From Platerodrilus igneus (Eukaryota; Arthropoda; Insecta; Coleoptera; Lycidae): a DNA stretch of 64,000 bases. The DNA is taken from NCBI GenBank assembly GCA_036346225.1, contig JARFIW010000108.1, positions 620,001-684,000 of the forward strand, read 5' to 3'. The notes under the pieces are model-generated. The model was not told where the DNA came from. It was given only the letters and a program-made list of their open reading frames with translations, and ran no database searches. The translations under genes were made by a program, and so were the position numbers. Of the stretch, positions 1 through 12,794 are shown piece by piece. The stretch's first letter is position 1. Every line of letters begins with the position of its first letter.

Positions 1-385
1 CTTAATGCGTGTCTAATTACACTTTATCATTCATTTCCCAATATACGCGTGCCTCCACTGAAAAATATCCTTATTTGTTTTACCTAAATTAACTAAACTT
101 TATCTACAGGGTATTTAATATTTACTACCTACTTAATACATGTATTTCTCATTCCTACGCCAACTATGCGTCTTCCTATGTTTACCTGCGTCGCCCAAAA
201 ACTATCTCTACTCTATATACAGGGTGTTGACTACTTACTATCTACAAACTATGTCTATTTCTTAATTATCTCCTTAAATAAGTGTAGTTTTCTGCTGACA
301 ATTCTAATTACTCATTCCCGAACGACCTTTACTATAACGTGCACCCTTAAGCAACCCCTTATCACAGCAATATATATAATAAGAA
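1..385 (-). repeat. TA-flanked repeat family, copy a (cut by window edge)
   Basis: On the minus strand from 385: TATATATTGCTGTGATAAGG, GCTTAAGGGTGCACGTTATA, CAGCAGAAAACT, GTTTGTAGATAGTAAGTAG, CAACACCCTGTATATAGAG and CATAGGAAGACGCATAGTTG. This is the inverted counterpart of 6591-6963. The copy runs out of the window at base 1. The 84-codon open frame here is not a gene. Confidence 0.8.
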
Positions 386-420
386 TTGCAGAATACATCG
401 TCAACATTTCATACCAATAG

Positions 421-1529
421 AGAACTATACTGCACATCTTCATATCATATCATATCACTTTATAATAACATGAACAAGTATGATTAATTTTTATATTTTT
501 TATGCAATTTCTTTAAAATTAATTTTTTTAATTTTATTTTTCATACCTATAGATGTCAAAATACACGAATATAGTTCTATCCATATAAGGCTATGAATTG
601 AATAACGGTACGCTATGAAATTTGTAACATTTTTGACACGGTCCATGCTAAATTATACATAAACTTAATTTGTGTGAAACTTTGCGCTTAACTGGCTCGA
701 ACAAATTTTGATTCAAAACTGAATTATTCAAATTAGTATATCACAAGTTAGACTGAGACGAATGTTAATAACTTACAAACGTTTCATGTTAGCATTCCAA
801 ATACCTAATTTGAATACAAAATGGTGGCTATTATCATTTTGCAAGTTTACAGACCGAATCTAAGCACTTGTTTATGATTCTTTTACAGCTGTAGGGTATT
901 TAATATTAAATAATTTCATTATATCACCTACAGTGGTGTAATAAATAACTTTGACTGTAACCGGCAATAAATTAACCTTTGACTTCTTTTGATTTGATCT
1001 TCGTGATGATTTTGATGTGGTAACTGCTCATAAAATTGCCTCGGAGGATATAATAACCGTAATATGAAATTCAGTTCTTTTGAGACCTTCGATTGTAATT
1101 AACGCTATAATGATTCATTCAGACTTGCTACATTCTATGTTCTACATCCAATTGAACGATAGAATGTCAATACGCGAGTCGATTTGATCTTTACTGGCCG
1201 AGGTTAAGAAAGGGAGGTATTTTGATCGTGCCGATGTTGGTATAGAGAAGATTGTATAGATGACACGCAATAAAGTGGCTTTTTCACGTTTTCAAAAAGA
1301 TTAGGCTTATCGAAGCATATTCGTTTATAAGCTGATTTCAGCAAATTCTAGCAATTCTCGACGCATGGGTTGCTTTCACAAGAGCATTATAACGCTACCG
1401 TCCGGACACAAACGGTTACTGTACTTTACACGCTGGAAACTATGTTCTGGAATGATACTAGACACCAACTACTTGAACGGCACCGTACCACGAAGTATAC
1501 GCATTACCTTTGTTGTGCGAGGACTATCG
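421..1529. other. No gene recognised
   Basis: AT-rich stretch between the TA-flanked copy a and the SINE array. No coding frame or recognisable repeat. Confidence 0.5.
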
Positions 1530-3660
1530 CCTCTTGACCAATGAAGTACCTTCGGATGGAGCATTTGAAAGTCAAATGTATTAGGGGTCTCCACACTTAA
1601 GGCGGTTTCGTGGATCATACAGGTTTGCGTATGACCCCTGATCCAAAGGAACCAGGTTCGATTTATGACATGGACCGCTTGAAAAAAGTTAGGCGAGCTT
1701 TTTTACAAAAATGCACCCTCGTTCGGATGAGAGGTAAAATTCAGTTTCTAGGTAAAAAAAACTCGCTCCTTGGTCAATGTAGTACCTTCGGGTGGATCAT
1801 TGGAAAGTCGAATGTAGCAGGGGTCGCTACACCTGAGGCGGCTTCGTGGATCACACAGTATTATTGCGGATCCCAAGGTCTCGGGTTCGACTCCCGGACT
1901 GTTTGAAAAATGTTAGGTTAGCATTTTTCACAAAATGTGTTCTCGTTTAGATGAGAGGTAATATGTAGGTCCCGTGTGTGTTATAACGCTCTTTAAAGAT
2001 CCATACTTGCTTGGAAAAGCAAAGGTTTAGCAAAATTCAAAACTTCCCGATAAAAATACTTACTTCCTTTCCAATGTAGTACTTTCGGGTGTAGCGTTGG
2101 AAAATCAAATGTAAGTTCTCTACAAACTAGGCGGCTTTGAGTATCAAACAGGTTCACATATGACTGCGGATCCCAAAGTTCCGGGTTCGATTCCCGACAC
2201 GGACCGCTTGAAATATGTTTGGTGAGCATTTTTCACAAAAAATACGCTCTCGTTCGGATGAGAAGTAAAATGTAAGTCTTATGTGTGGATTGTCGCGCCT
2301 GTTAAGGATCCCTACCTTTCTTGCAACTAAAAGGGTTCGGCAAAATTCAAAATATCCAGGTAAAAAAACTCGCTTCCTGACCAATATAGTACCTTCGGGT
2401 GGAGCATTGGAAAGTCAAATGTAGGGTGTCTACAGGTCAAACGGTTCCGCGGATCGGATAGGTTTACGTATAACTGCTGATCCTAAGATCCCGGGCCGAA
2501 CCCCGACGCGGACCGCTTTAAAAATGTTACGCGAGCGTTTTCACAAAAATACCGCCACCTTCGGATGTGTATGCGTGTATGTTGTCACGCACGTTAAAAA
2601 TCCATACTTTGCTAGGAATAGCAAGGATACGGCAAAATTCAAAATTTCCAGGTAAAAAAATTGGTTTTTGGTAAATGTAGTACCTTCGGGTGGATCGTTG
2701 GAAAATCAAATGTAAGGTCTGTACAGGACAGACGGTTCCGTGTATCAGACAGGTTCACATATGACTGCTGATTCCAAAGTCTTGGGATCGATTGCTGACA
2801 TGGACCGCTTGAAAAATGTTAAACAAGCATTTTTCGCAAAAGCACGCTCTCTATTTGGATGAGAAATATAATATAGGTCCCGTGTCTGTGTTGTTACGCA
2901 CATTAAGATCCCTACCTTGCCTAAAATAGCAAAAGTTCGCCAAAATTCTAAATTTCCAAGAAAAAAGTTTGATCTTGGCCAACGTAGTTCCCTCGGGCGG
3001 AGCATTGGCAAGTTAAATGTAGGCGTCTTTACTGGTAGACGGCTCCGTGGATCAGACAGGTTCGTGTATGATTGCTGATCCCAAGGTCTCGGGTTCTATT
3101 TCTGATACGAACAACTTGAAAAATGTTATACGACTACTTTTCACAATAATACACCCTCGTTCAGACGTGAGATAAAATAAAAGGTCCCGTGTTTGAAGTT
3201 TGTCACGTACGTTAATAATCCCTATCTTGATTGGAATATCTAGGTGTCGGCAAAATTTAAATTTCCCAAAAAGAAATCTACTTCCTGACCAATGTAGTAT
3301 CTTCGGATGGAGCATTAGAAAATCGTATGTAGGGGACTCTACGCCCGAGACGGCTTTGTGGATCATACAGATTGGCGTATAATTACTGATCCTAAGATCC
3401 TGGGTTTGATTCCCGACACGGATCGCTTGAAAAATGTTGGGCGAGCATTTTTCACAAATATACGCCCTCGTTCGGACGATAGGTAAAATGTAGGTCCCGT
3501 GTGTGAGTATTATCACGCACGTTAGGGATCCAAATCCTGTTTGGAATAACAAGGGTTCGGCAAAATTCAAAAATTTCAGGTATAAAAATTCACTTCCTGC
3601 CCAATGTAGTACCTTCGGGTGGAGCATTGGAAAAATTAAATGTAGGGTCTCTACACCCGG
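1530..3660 (+). repeat. Head-to-tail tandem array of SINE units
   Basis: Six full units and one partial unit of about 300 bp, all in the same orientation. Each unit has a tRNA-like head ending in a B box (GGTTCGATTCC type), then GACCGCTTGAAAAATGTTAG, GCATTTTTCACAAAAATACG, CTCGTTCGGATGAGAGG, CACGCACGTTAAAGATCCC and AATGTAGTACCTTCGGGTGG. B-box positions are 1655, 1884, 2184, 2494, 2785, 3092 and 3403, so spacings are 229, 300, 310, 291, 307 and 311. The first spacing is a shortened unit. The A box of the free SINE (TGGCGTAGTTGG) is degenerate in the array (TGGATCATACAGG). Open frames here are by-products of the repeat and not genes. Confidence 0.85.
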
Positions 3661-5219
3661 CGCCACCACAAGTACAATAGCACGCGCTCGAAGATTTCTT
3701 TCCAACATTTATTGTTTTACAAGACACCAAGAAGACACCTCAAAATTATTTCAGTGAATTTATATTTTTGATGAGCCGATTTTATTCAAAGTCTTAGTCC
3801 AAGATGCATAGTTGTAAAGTCACAAAACAAAATTTTATAAAAGTTAGTTGATCCACCTTATCCACAGATCGGCGGCTAAACCAAAAATGCTTATTATGCG
3901 CTACAAAATGTCTACGATTATTCCATAGGAAAGCTTCCGGCGTGATTTGTGTATCAGGAGGATGACGTTAAAGCTCTTGTGAAAGTGTCGAAAGGCGGTC
4001 ACTGAAATGTGCTGAAGACAGAAGGTACTAAGATACAACAAAGATATGAGCTAATCGGTGCATGATGACTACTATGTCCTTAGCATATTAACCCACAATC
4101 TCTTGTCATGGTGACAAAATGGTTGTAAAAAATATTTCCACTCCAGAATTAGAAGAAAACGCAAAAAGAAATATAATGACCATTTCGCCCCTCTTTTTAT
4201 GACAAGGACCATACGGTCGCAATGCCCAATGAAATATACATAAAAGCAAATAGATTTTGTACTCGCATATTTAGTCAGGAATACAATATCACGTTCAAGT
4301 TGCCAAAAACAGATAACTATGTTATTGCTCTCCAGAACGTGGAATCTAACAGCGATCAAGATGTCATAGAAAACTGAAAATTGAACAAAAATTATATCAT
4401 AAAAGTGAAGGCTGGCTAGGGTTTAACCAAAATAGCAAAAGTGAAAGCAGCTTAAAGTGTAGACATACTATAAAATTTAATTTTCAACCGGCTTTGCCAA
4501 CGTCCAGTCAAATTTCAATATAAAGAAGATGTTTTGTCGTAACTTCCAGTTTTCATAGCTCACATCTTTCTAATGAATATTTCTATATGCATGGCGAGTC
4601 AAAATTCGAAGGGGAGTAGTTGAAAATGGAAGTTGTTTGATGAATGTTCTTCAGACCACAATATTAGAGGTAGAAACCAAATGTCATCTCAGACAACTGT
4701 AGAGGCCGGAATAAAAATAGGTTTTTAGAGACAGTCTCGCTTCGATCATTGACTCAAGGTATTTTTGCAAATAAGAATAGACCATTGACTTCATGTAAGT
4801 ATTACTCCCAGGGTTTAATATGGCTCAATAGTATGGTGACCCCGAACCCCATTTGCAAGTTGCCCACGGGCTCTACCTATACCTACCTATACCTATACCT
4901 ATTTAGCAATGTCAGGAGCAACAACTGCACCCAACTACAGCGTTAGATATAGTGCTGTGGCTCCCAGCTTTTTCAACCGGATCCATAAGGAAACTTCGGC
5001 GTTTATTGAAAACAAATTTAAAAGACCCGTTTACTCCTTACAACAACAATTTATAGCATGAAAACTTTTATATCATCAATAAACCATTTTTTAATAATCA
5101 GAATTAATTGTCCAGCACATATACCTCTTTAAACAAGTTTTATGGTAATAAATACGCCACCAATAAGTCAAAACACATAAACACAAAAAATATTAACGGA
5201 AATGTTTATACAAAAACAG
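3661..5219. other. No gene recognised; short (ACCTAT)n
   Basis: AT-rich. A 95-codon minus frame at 4072-4359 has no recognisable similarity. A short ACCTAT/ACCT repeat lies at 4874-4904. Confidence 0.5.
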
Positions 5220-6570
5220 GAATTTAAGTTTTATTACCTGGAGTCGCCTTCATTCTTTGTCACCAGTGAAGATGATTTCCAGAAACCCTCGTCGTTGTGT
5301 CCATCTACTACGATGATGCGTGGCTTCACAGATCCACACCATCCAAATCTCCGCTACCACCACTATTAGCTTGGTCCAAAATATCATCTCTTTGTTTAAT
5401 CGCTTCGTTGTAGTAACGGCACCTTTTATCTAAACAAAAGCACCAACTCGTGCAATATCACTTTTACAAGCTTTTGCGGTACGTTACTACAGCTGTTATA
5501 ATTTAAAACAGGATGTTATATGCAACTTTACTGAACACGCAATAATTAATAACCTTAAGAGCATTTACTGGTATTACGTTGCAGATCTAAGCACGGTCTC
5601 AGATCTAATTGAAAAAGCTTTAATATTTTTCTCCGTGTATTTATATGATTTTTCAAACCCCCTTTGTGGAACTCATTTCACTTGAAAAGCTTATTCTCGA
5701 AACGGCTTCTTAAAACTTCGAACGTAACCGACTATAACTTCTGAAAAATCACCCGTATATCGGTCTGTTTACATAGAATTTTGTTTACTACCTTAACGTA
5801 CGCGCACTTCTTGAAAACTGCTAGCCATCGACCAATGATAGAATTTTCCCTCATCACAGCGCTCCATCTATCCGCTATCTATCTCCGTTCCACGCATGTT
5901 TGTTGTCTCCTTTAGAACCCCTCTTAAGTTACAGAAAATCGATATTGTCGTTGGCCTTCGCCTTTACCCGTGTATTTCGTACGTGACATGTATCCAACGC
6001 TTTCTTTACCTGCTTCTCTGTCTGTCTTACATTATCGATCGTTTATTCCACTCCGTCTTTAAAGTACTTATTATGTAGCAGCTTATACAAATCGACCTTT
6101 GCAAACACAATTTCTATAGAATTTTGTGCTAACGTTCGTTTAAGTTTCCATGAACCTGACATATAACCAACAGGTGTTTCTCAAAGCAATCGACCGTTTA
6201 AAATAACAATTATTGGTTTCTTTCCTTCTTAGTATTTGTATAAACGAACGTTGGCTTTTAAATTGAAAACATTTGCGTTTAAAATTATTGATTTTCTATG
6301 CATGCAAGCTCTCTTTTTGCTTCCATGCGTTTGATTTAAAATTATTATAATAACTTATGCGTATCCTTGAGTTTTTATGTACTCTAAAGCTTTCCTCCCT
6401 TATGCAATTTATATATTCCAATATACAAATAGAAGAATACTTTAATAACCCTCAGTTTTTACTACATAAATTAATTAATTTGGCGCGTAAATAATTTGCT
6501 CCGGTTTCTATATACACAGTGTTTAAAATTTTACTGTCTGGACTTATTTAACCCCTAATTCCACAACAAT
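5220..6570 (-). repeat. TA-flanked repeat family, copy b
   Basis: On the minus strand, starting at the TA tract: TTGTTGTGGAATTAGGGGTT, AACACTGTGTATATAGAAAC, AAATTATTTACGCGCC. Further in, GAAAATCGAT-type sequence near 5940 and a TATA-like box near 5640 are shared with copy d at 9980-11111. The inner limit is uncertain. The small open frames are not genes. Confidence 0.6.
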
Positions 6571-6591
6571 ATATATATATATATATATATT
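6569..6591. repeat. (TA)n microsatellite
   Basis: TA tract between the divergent copies b and c; TTGCTGTGATATGGGG follows directly. Confidence 0.9.
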
Positions 6592-6963
6592 GCTGTGATA
6601 TGGGGTTGTTTAAGGGTGTACTTTATAGTAAAGGTCATTTAGAAATTAGAAATTACCATAGGCAGCAGAAAACTGCATTTATTTAGTAAAACAATTGAGA
6701 AATGGAGATAGTTTGTAGATAGTAAGCAGTCAACACCCTGTATATAAAGTATAAATAGGTTTAAGCGACGCAAATACACATAGGAAGACGCATAGTTAGC
6801 GTAGAAACCAGGAACACATGCATTAGGTAAATAGAAAATATTTAATACCCTGTAGATAAAGTTTTAGTTAATTTAGGTAAGGCAAGCAATGGTATTTTTC
6901 AGTGGAAGCACGCGTATATTTATATGTAAACATAATAAAGTGTAATCAGACACGCATTCAAAA
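6591..6963 (+). repeat. TA-flanked repeat family, copy c
   Basis: Starts TTGCTGTGATATGGGGTTG, then AGGGTGTACTTTATAGTAAA, GCAGCAGAAAACTGC, TAGTTTGTAGATAGTAAGC, CAACACCCTGTATATAAAG and CATAGGAAGACGCATAGTTA. About 80% identical by eye, as an inverted copy, to 1-385. It may extend past 6963, which cannot be tested because copy a is cut by the window edge. Confidence 0.82.
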
Positions 6964-7859
6964 GAGTTCCAAACAATTAGATTAATACGGAGATAGAAAT
7001 AGAGCTTCAGGAAGCATAGTGTATATGCGTGCAGATAGTTGGCCATTTTTGATAAGAAAGAAGATTAAAAATTGCGTGAACAACAGGCAGATATGAAAAT
7101 TAAAAGTCAAATTGCATCAGTTGTTTATGGAAACACGGAGAGTTGGTTGGACATAGTAAAGTTGCTATTAGTAAACCAAGAGAAGTAGAGGCCAAATTAA
7201 GATTACAGAGGCAGTTTACTCTGATAATATTTTCGAGGGAGAAAGGGAGAAAAATAAAGTTGGTTTCCCTCAGGGCTCAGGTATATGAGATATCCACGGA
7301 TCGGGTATAGGAAAAACAGGTTTTTTGAGAACCTGGAAAGCAAAGTGTGCATCTGAGCCATTGTCCAGACCAATGCACTAGTTTTCAGGTTACCTAAACT
7401 GATTTAAAGCCAAGAAATAAAATAGAGATAGTCAATAGCCATCCATACGATCTAATTGTCCAGGACAAGGTGACCCCTGGTTCAGCGCATGAATCTTTAG
7501 AGGAATTAGCTATACTGAAAGAGCCGAGTCTCAGGACGCTGTGACGTGCAGGCAAAGAGAAAGTGACAGGTTAGCTAAGCAGGTTGTAGATACCTCTTTT
7601 TTAAGGCATACACCATGCTAGGTGTAACGAGAAAATAAGTCTCATCATTGACATAAAAGATACGAGATGGGAAAGGTACTAAGAAAGAAGAAAAGACTGC
7701 AGGAAATCAAGAGTAATGATTGCCTAGTAGGTCGAATTGAGGACGACATGGATGCTCAATAAAGACAGGAAAACAGTGTTTTGGCTACTGCAGGTTAGGA
7801 AGACATGCCTTTTGGGTTCGAAGCAGATCCTGGATGCCCGATCTGCGAAAAGCCGGAAC

Positions 7860-8160
7860 AACTCATTGACCAGTATATAGGAAAATCTGAAGGGAATATT
7901 AGGTTAAGGCATAAGGATTTAAGTTTGTGTATTACAGACAAATAGAAATCGATCGCCCTACCACGCCAGACGTACAAATTTCCATTTAGAACCGGGTAGG
8001 TTTGAAAACCACTGACCACTACATAGGAAAATCTTAAGAGAATATGAGGTTAAGGCATAAGGTTCTGGGTTTGCGTGTTATAGACGAATAGAAATCGAAC
8101 TTCCTTCCCCGCCAGACGTGCAAATTTCCATTAGGAACCAAGTAGGTTTGCAGTGGAAAG
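7860..8160. repeat. Tandem duplication of a ~150 bp unit
   Basis: Two copies share CATAGGAAAATCT, AGGTTAAGGCATAAGG, AATAGAAATCGA, CGCCAGACGT and CAAATTTCCAT (first about 7860-8010, second about 8010-8160). The surrounding 7000-8250 is purine-rich. Its translations look faintly like decayed retroelement protein (DRLAKQ, PGCPICEKPEQ) but nothing firm. Confidence 0.7.
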
Positions 8161-8249
8161 TACAACGGAAGATGTAGAGGAACGAAATTTTGAAATAGGA
8201 GGGGCAGGGTGTAAGGGTTGGTAAAAAGGACAAATTTTCGTAGTTGCTG

Positions 8250-9220
8250 TACGGTTATTTGCTTTTCCTAACATATGTGGTAACTTCCCACTTGGTATTT
8301 TCAATTTCAAAAGTTAATAAATAACTTCTTGAATATTTTCATAACATATTTAAAAGTATTGATAATTTTTGTCGTACTTTTACACCCTATTCCTTCAATT
8401 GGTCTTCTTCAGTCGGGACAAGTTTTTTGGTAAAGATTACCGTTACCTTAAGTGTAATGAACGGTTCTCTAAATTCAATCCAAATGGTAGTATATCATTT
8501 TAATAGCCACCTATCTCCTTACCTTCGTCACCCACGATTGAAAATAATTGCAGAAACTGCTAGTAATTACTATTACCGACTTCATATAGACAGTGTTTTT
8601 TACCTTTTAAAACTAGTATTGGTTTACTCCACTTGTAATAATAACACGTATTTCCGCTTCGTATCGCATGTTAATCACATTATCCGTGGTCAGGTTTCAA
8701 GGCGTCACTATCTTATAACAAAATAGAATCGGACTGTATCCATCAAACGGTTAAGTGCATCCATTTCTGTGTAACACAAGTTCTGAGGCTAATTTCTACG
8801 ACTTCATTAGCTTGGGTTTAATTCATGGAAGACGCGTGACTGGCTTTTGCAGCCTGATCGTGTAAGCCTTGTACGAGAAGGTATCGACGACTACTTCCTT
8901 GATATTTCGTGATTTTAACTAACTGTTTATTAGTAGAATCCCACGGTATAAATAATTAGTTGTAAGAAATTGCGTTTTGCAATTTAGTTTTGTTTGAATT
9001 ATTTTTGTACTTTGAGATTGCACAGTTGGAGTCTCGACAAAATGGTCAAGCTCGCTCAATGCGAATGTCTTTAATTCGCTTTGGTGAGTACATGTTTCTC
9101 AATTACAAAATGACTGTGAGTAGGTGGTTTTTGTACATTTGCGGCCACTTTTGTCTCAATTACAAGCATTAGAAAGAGAAATGTTCTCTATATGGAGGAA
9201 AATCGAGTCCAAGATAATAT
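8250..9220. other. No gene recognised
   Basis: AT-rich; the 99-codon frame at 8427-8726 is low in complexity and not recognised. Confidence 0.45.
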
Positions 9221-9223
9221 ATT

Positions 9224-9316
9224 GCTGTGGATCGGGGACTTAGTCTCTGGATCTCCCTAAAACCATTCAAGCCCCAACGTTGGGCCGTCATAAGATTGCT
9301 GTGGATCGGGGACTTA
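9224..9316. repeat. Direct repeat ATTGCTGTGGATCGGGGACT
   Basis: The 20+ bp motif occurs at about 9224 and again at about 9293. It resembles the TTGCTGTGATAAGGGG start of the TA-flanked family. Between the copies lies GCCCCAACGTTGGGC, which resembles the primer-binding surroundings of some LTR elements when read on the minus strand. No coding part was found nearby. Confidence 0.5.
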
Positions 9317-9979
9317 TGGGTTTGACATCGCCAGTGTCAACACTGATTTTCAAAATTTCATAAAAATTTCAAACACAAAAAAATTGTACCAGTTACTTTC
9401 CTGCTTCAAAATATCTTCAGCAGCTTCTCTGGCTAGCTCAGCTGTACCTTTTCTCGGATACCTAATTTACGATCATTCTTCCTTCCCACTCGCACACCAT
9501 TCACTAAAATCTCCAAATAATACAACAATCATAAAATCTTTTATTTGCCGCTATTTACAAACAAATTATTCACAGGTATACACAGTTTGGTACACTAATT
9601 ACAACTCAATAAGTGATATGTTTTAAAGTCCTTGTTTTAAATTATTATTTGCAAACACATTTAATACAATATGAGTAGATGGGCCCCAAATAATACCCTA
9701 TATTTATTGCACACTGGAGTATGGTGAGCTCATAATAACCCAGTTTATTAATGTATGCCTTTTACCTTGCATAAAATTACTACAAAACTAATAAACTCAT
9801 GTACCCTTAACAATCCAATTTAAATTCATAATGAAATTTAGTAAGTTTTACATACACCTTTTTTCAATATTTTAAATAACCCTAATAATTGTCAAGTACA
9901 TGTATCTTTTCCGATACGTTATATAACCATAAATAACCCCGATGTTCACTCACACATTACCAAATAATCCCAAAAGCTT

Positions 9980-11107
9980 ACCAGATTACAGAAAATTCAA
10001 ATAAGTTACCTGGAAAATGCTTCAAGCCTCCATCCCTTCGACGGTGCTCACCAGAACCCCTTGGCTTCGTGACTATGCGCTCTGATACACCACATATTCC
10101 TAGATGATAACCTCGGTATTCGCCAAGCGCCTTGATTCCAATTACCATTCCATAGTAGCATACAAAATCACGTATATTATTCTTCTGTTTATTGATTTAC
10201 TAGCTTGGTATGGTATTAGTTGGACCTCGGTTAATTGAATTCACTCGACACTACTCACGTTAATAACTATAAGGCCTCAACTACCAAGTTACAAGTGCTA
10301 GTACTACATTTACTGTATTATGAATAATTTTTAATACTCACAAGAACTCTGCTACAACGTCGGTCTATCGTTGTAAGTTGTTAAAAGCGATGAGAATATG
10401 AAGAGAAAGTTCCTAATTCTCTCAGGGTATTTATATCGTTCAACATGTTTTAAAATAACACTTCTGCAAATTTTGATATAACCGACTTAAAGCTTCCAGA
10501 AATTCACCTCGTGAACGCACCGTATAATCCGAGAATCGCTTCCACCTGTCGCATGTTCGACCGTTTGTAAAACTATCCGTTTCAACCAATGATTCTGTTC
10601 TGTGTCGTCATGAAACTCCGCCTGTAATATTTTTATATCTGTCTTATGCATATTTGATGTCGCGTTCCAAACCCCACTTGAGTTGTAGAAAATCGATATT
10701 GCTGACAGCGTCTCATTACTCCACGTGGATAAGAACGTGCGTTTTGAATGCCAATGCTTTTACATCCGTCTCTATCTGGAGCATTTCACGTGCATCTCAC
10801 CTGCTCTTTAAGAACTTTGTTAGCTTGTTTATTCGAAGCAACTGACGGTTGAAAACTATTTTCTATGAAACCCACTTTATTATGCTGATAATTTCGAAGA
10901 AGGTAACCTTTTAAACATGCAGGTGTTCTTAATTATAGACCGTTTAAAACAACAATTTTTGGAGTCTATATTTCACCGTATCCGATACAACGGACGTCCT
11001 TGTCCGTTTAAATTAAATAAATTTTGCGCGTAAATAATTTGTTTGTTTCTCTATACAGGGTGTTTGAAATTGCATTGCTTATCCCAAATTTAACCCTTTG
11101 AATCCAT

Positions 11108-11111
<4 letters not shown>
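9980..11111 (-). repeat. TA-flanked repeat family, copy d
   Basis: On the minus strand from the TA tract: TTGTTATGGATTCAAAGGGT, AAACACCCTGTATAGAG, AAATTATTTACGCGCAAA, then a TATA-like ATATAAATACCCTGAGAG near 10430. Shares order and several blocks with copy b. Confidence 0.6.

Positions 11112-11153
<42 letters not shown>
11112..11153. repeat. (TA)n microsatellite
   Basis: About 42 bp of TA at the outer edge of copy d. Confidence 0.9.
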
Positions 11154-11155
<2 letters not shown>

Positions 11156-12790
11156 TTATGCTCAACCCCCGCCCTTTTTTTTATATGATATTTACTTTAA
11201 CTGTGGTTTATTTATTTACCATTTTTTATATATTTAACAGTGTGAAAATTTTGACTCTTATATTTCGTGCTTTAACTAAGTTTGGTCGGTCTACAAAACA
11301 AAACTATATGAATATGCCTCGACTATTGAAACTCGCCTTCTCAGGGTATCCACACCTACCTACCGTGGGTTCAGTGATAGGTAGATGGTCACTACACCAA
11401 CCAAACTGCACTACCTTTATTTTAGTACATGTAACCTTATATTCGTATATGCCAAATTTTTAATAAGCAGATCCACGTAGCCTTGTGCCAAATCAATTAC
11501 TCTTACCAAATTGACTTTGACGTATCAAAAACACAGTACTCACCCGATTTACGCGTCGCTGTAGGCCTCTCTGAACTCTGGCTCAAAATCTCAATCACCG
11601 GATGGGTCTTCACACTGCGTTGCACTATCACTATGGCTCCTCTGCTTTCCAGACACCAGTTTTTGTTATACTTAATTTTGATATCCCCCAAATCTATAAA
11701 TAATGACCAAATTTAGAATTTTGAATACCTTGCAATTTTACTTCCCCCGCGCTAATTTTCCTATAGTTATGCCTTCTTTCCGTATAATACTTCTGCTAAT
11801 CCAACGCTATCCTTTCTTTAATCTGCTCGTTCCAATTCTATGCTCCTTTCTAGTTTCCACTCAATACCAATCTATCCGCAATGCACTATCCAAATCATTC
11901 CAAGTAGTTTCTCCTTCAGTCTAATAAATCCAATCCAATTCCTTTCTGCCTTAATCCAACTCGTTCCAAACATCCACTATTAATTCCACCTGTTTCAATG
12001 TCGCTCCAATCCACTCTTACAACTTTCCACCCGTCTTTACTATTATTATTATTCCACTCACTTATCTATACTCTTCTTTGTTTCAATTAAAGACTTGAAC
12101 TTTTCAAAATAATTTATTTACTCTTTTTAATATTCAAATTAGCGCAGTATACAAAAAACACGTCTTGTTACAAAAATATTTTAATCGAATCTGTTATTTA
12201 TGTTTACCTAGGTGATACCACCTTTTAAATTATGCCTACTCTTTATACATTTTACAAATCCCTCATCCAATTAAATCGTCCCAACTAGTTTGTGTCACTA
12301 ATACCTATAATTCATCTTTTACACTTTACTATTTTATACTTAAATGTTCAATCATTGGTTCATAAGACCGCGTCACCCTTCAATCAGCTTTGATAATATT
12401 TTCACTTATAATTTTGATACTACAAGTTTGTCCAAAGGTTGATTCTACTAAGTAAGCGCCGAAATGTTTCACATATAAACCTGGCTCTGTGTGGTGAATA
12501 GTGGAACTTCTACAGACGCATCCGGTTTTTCGATCAGCAAATGTACATTCTTTGGCTTATTAACGTACAACTTAGTATAAATCCTTGAATACTGTGCTTT
12601 CTCACGTCATCAAGTCATTGTTTTACGTCTTGGCACTTCTACTTTGACTAATATACTTCAAATACTTTAACATTTGTAAAGAACGGCAAACACAAAATTT
12701 TCAGTTACGTGATCTGATATTTGGCTTTATTTGGCATATACACAACCTTCAAACAAATTAAGCTTTATACCCTTTTAGCTATTACTAACA
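11154..12790. other. No gene recognised
   Basis: Contains pyrimidine-rich sequence with short open frames (11158-11463, 11483-11716, 11703-11924) whose proteins resemble nothing known. The stretch 11730-12080 is unusually C/T-rich on the + strand. I see no splice-supported exon. Confidence 0.5.
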
Positions 12791-12794
12791 CTTC

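Noticed and set aside
1530..3660. CRISPR-like array or a set of small genes (several open frames on both strands)
   Set aside because: Units are ~300 bp with homologous 'spacers', in a eukaryotic setting; the frames are repeats of the SINE sequence and carry no known protein.
4874..4904. Telomere-like repeat
   Set aside because: The unit is ACCTAT/ACCT, not the insect TTAGG (CCTAA) repeat, and it is only about 30 bp.
7500..7870. Decayed retroelement protein (DRLAKQ, PGCPICEKPEQ)
   Set aside because: Only isolated words match and no ordered motifs were found; too weak to call.
11158..11924. Three successive open frames that might be a small gene
   Set aside because: Their proteins are low in complexity, have no domain or splice support, and start at the edge of a TA tract.
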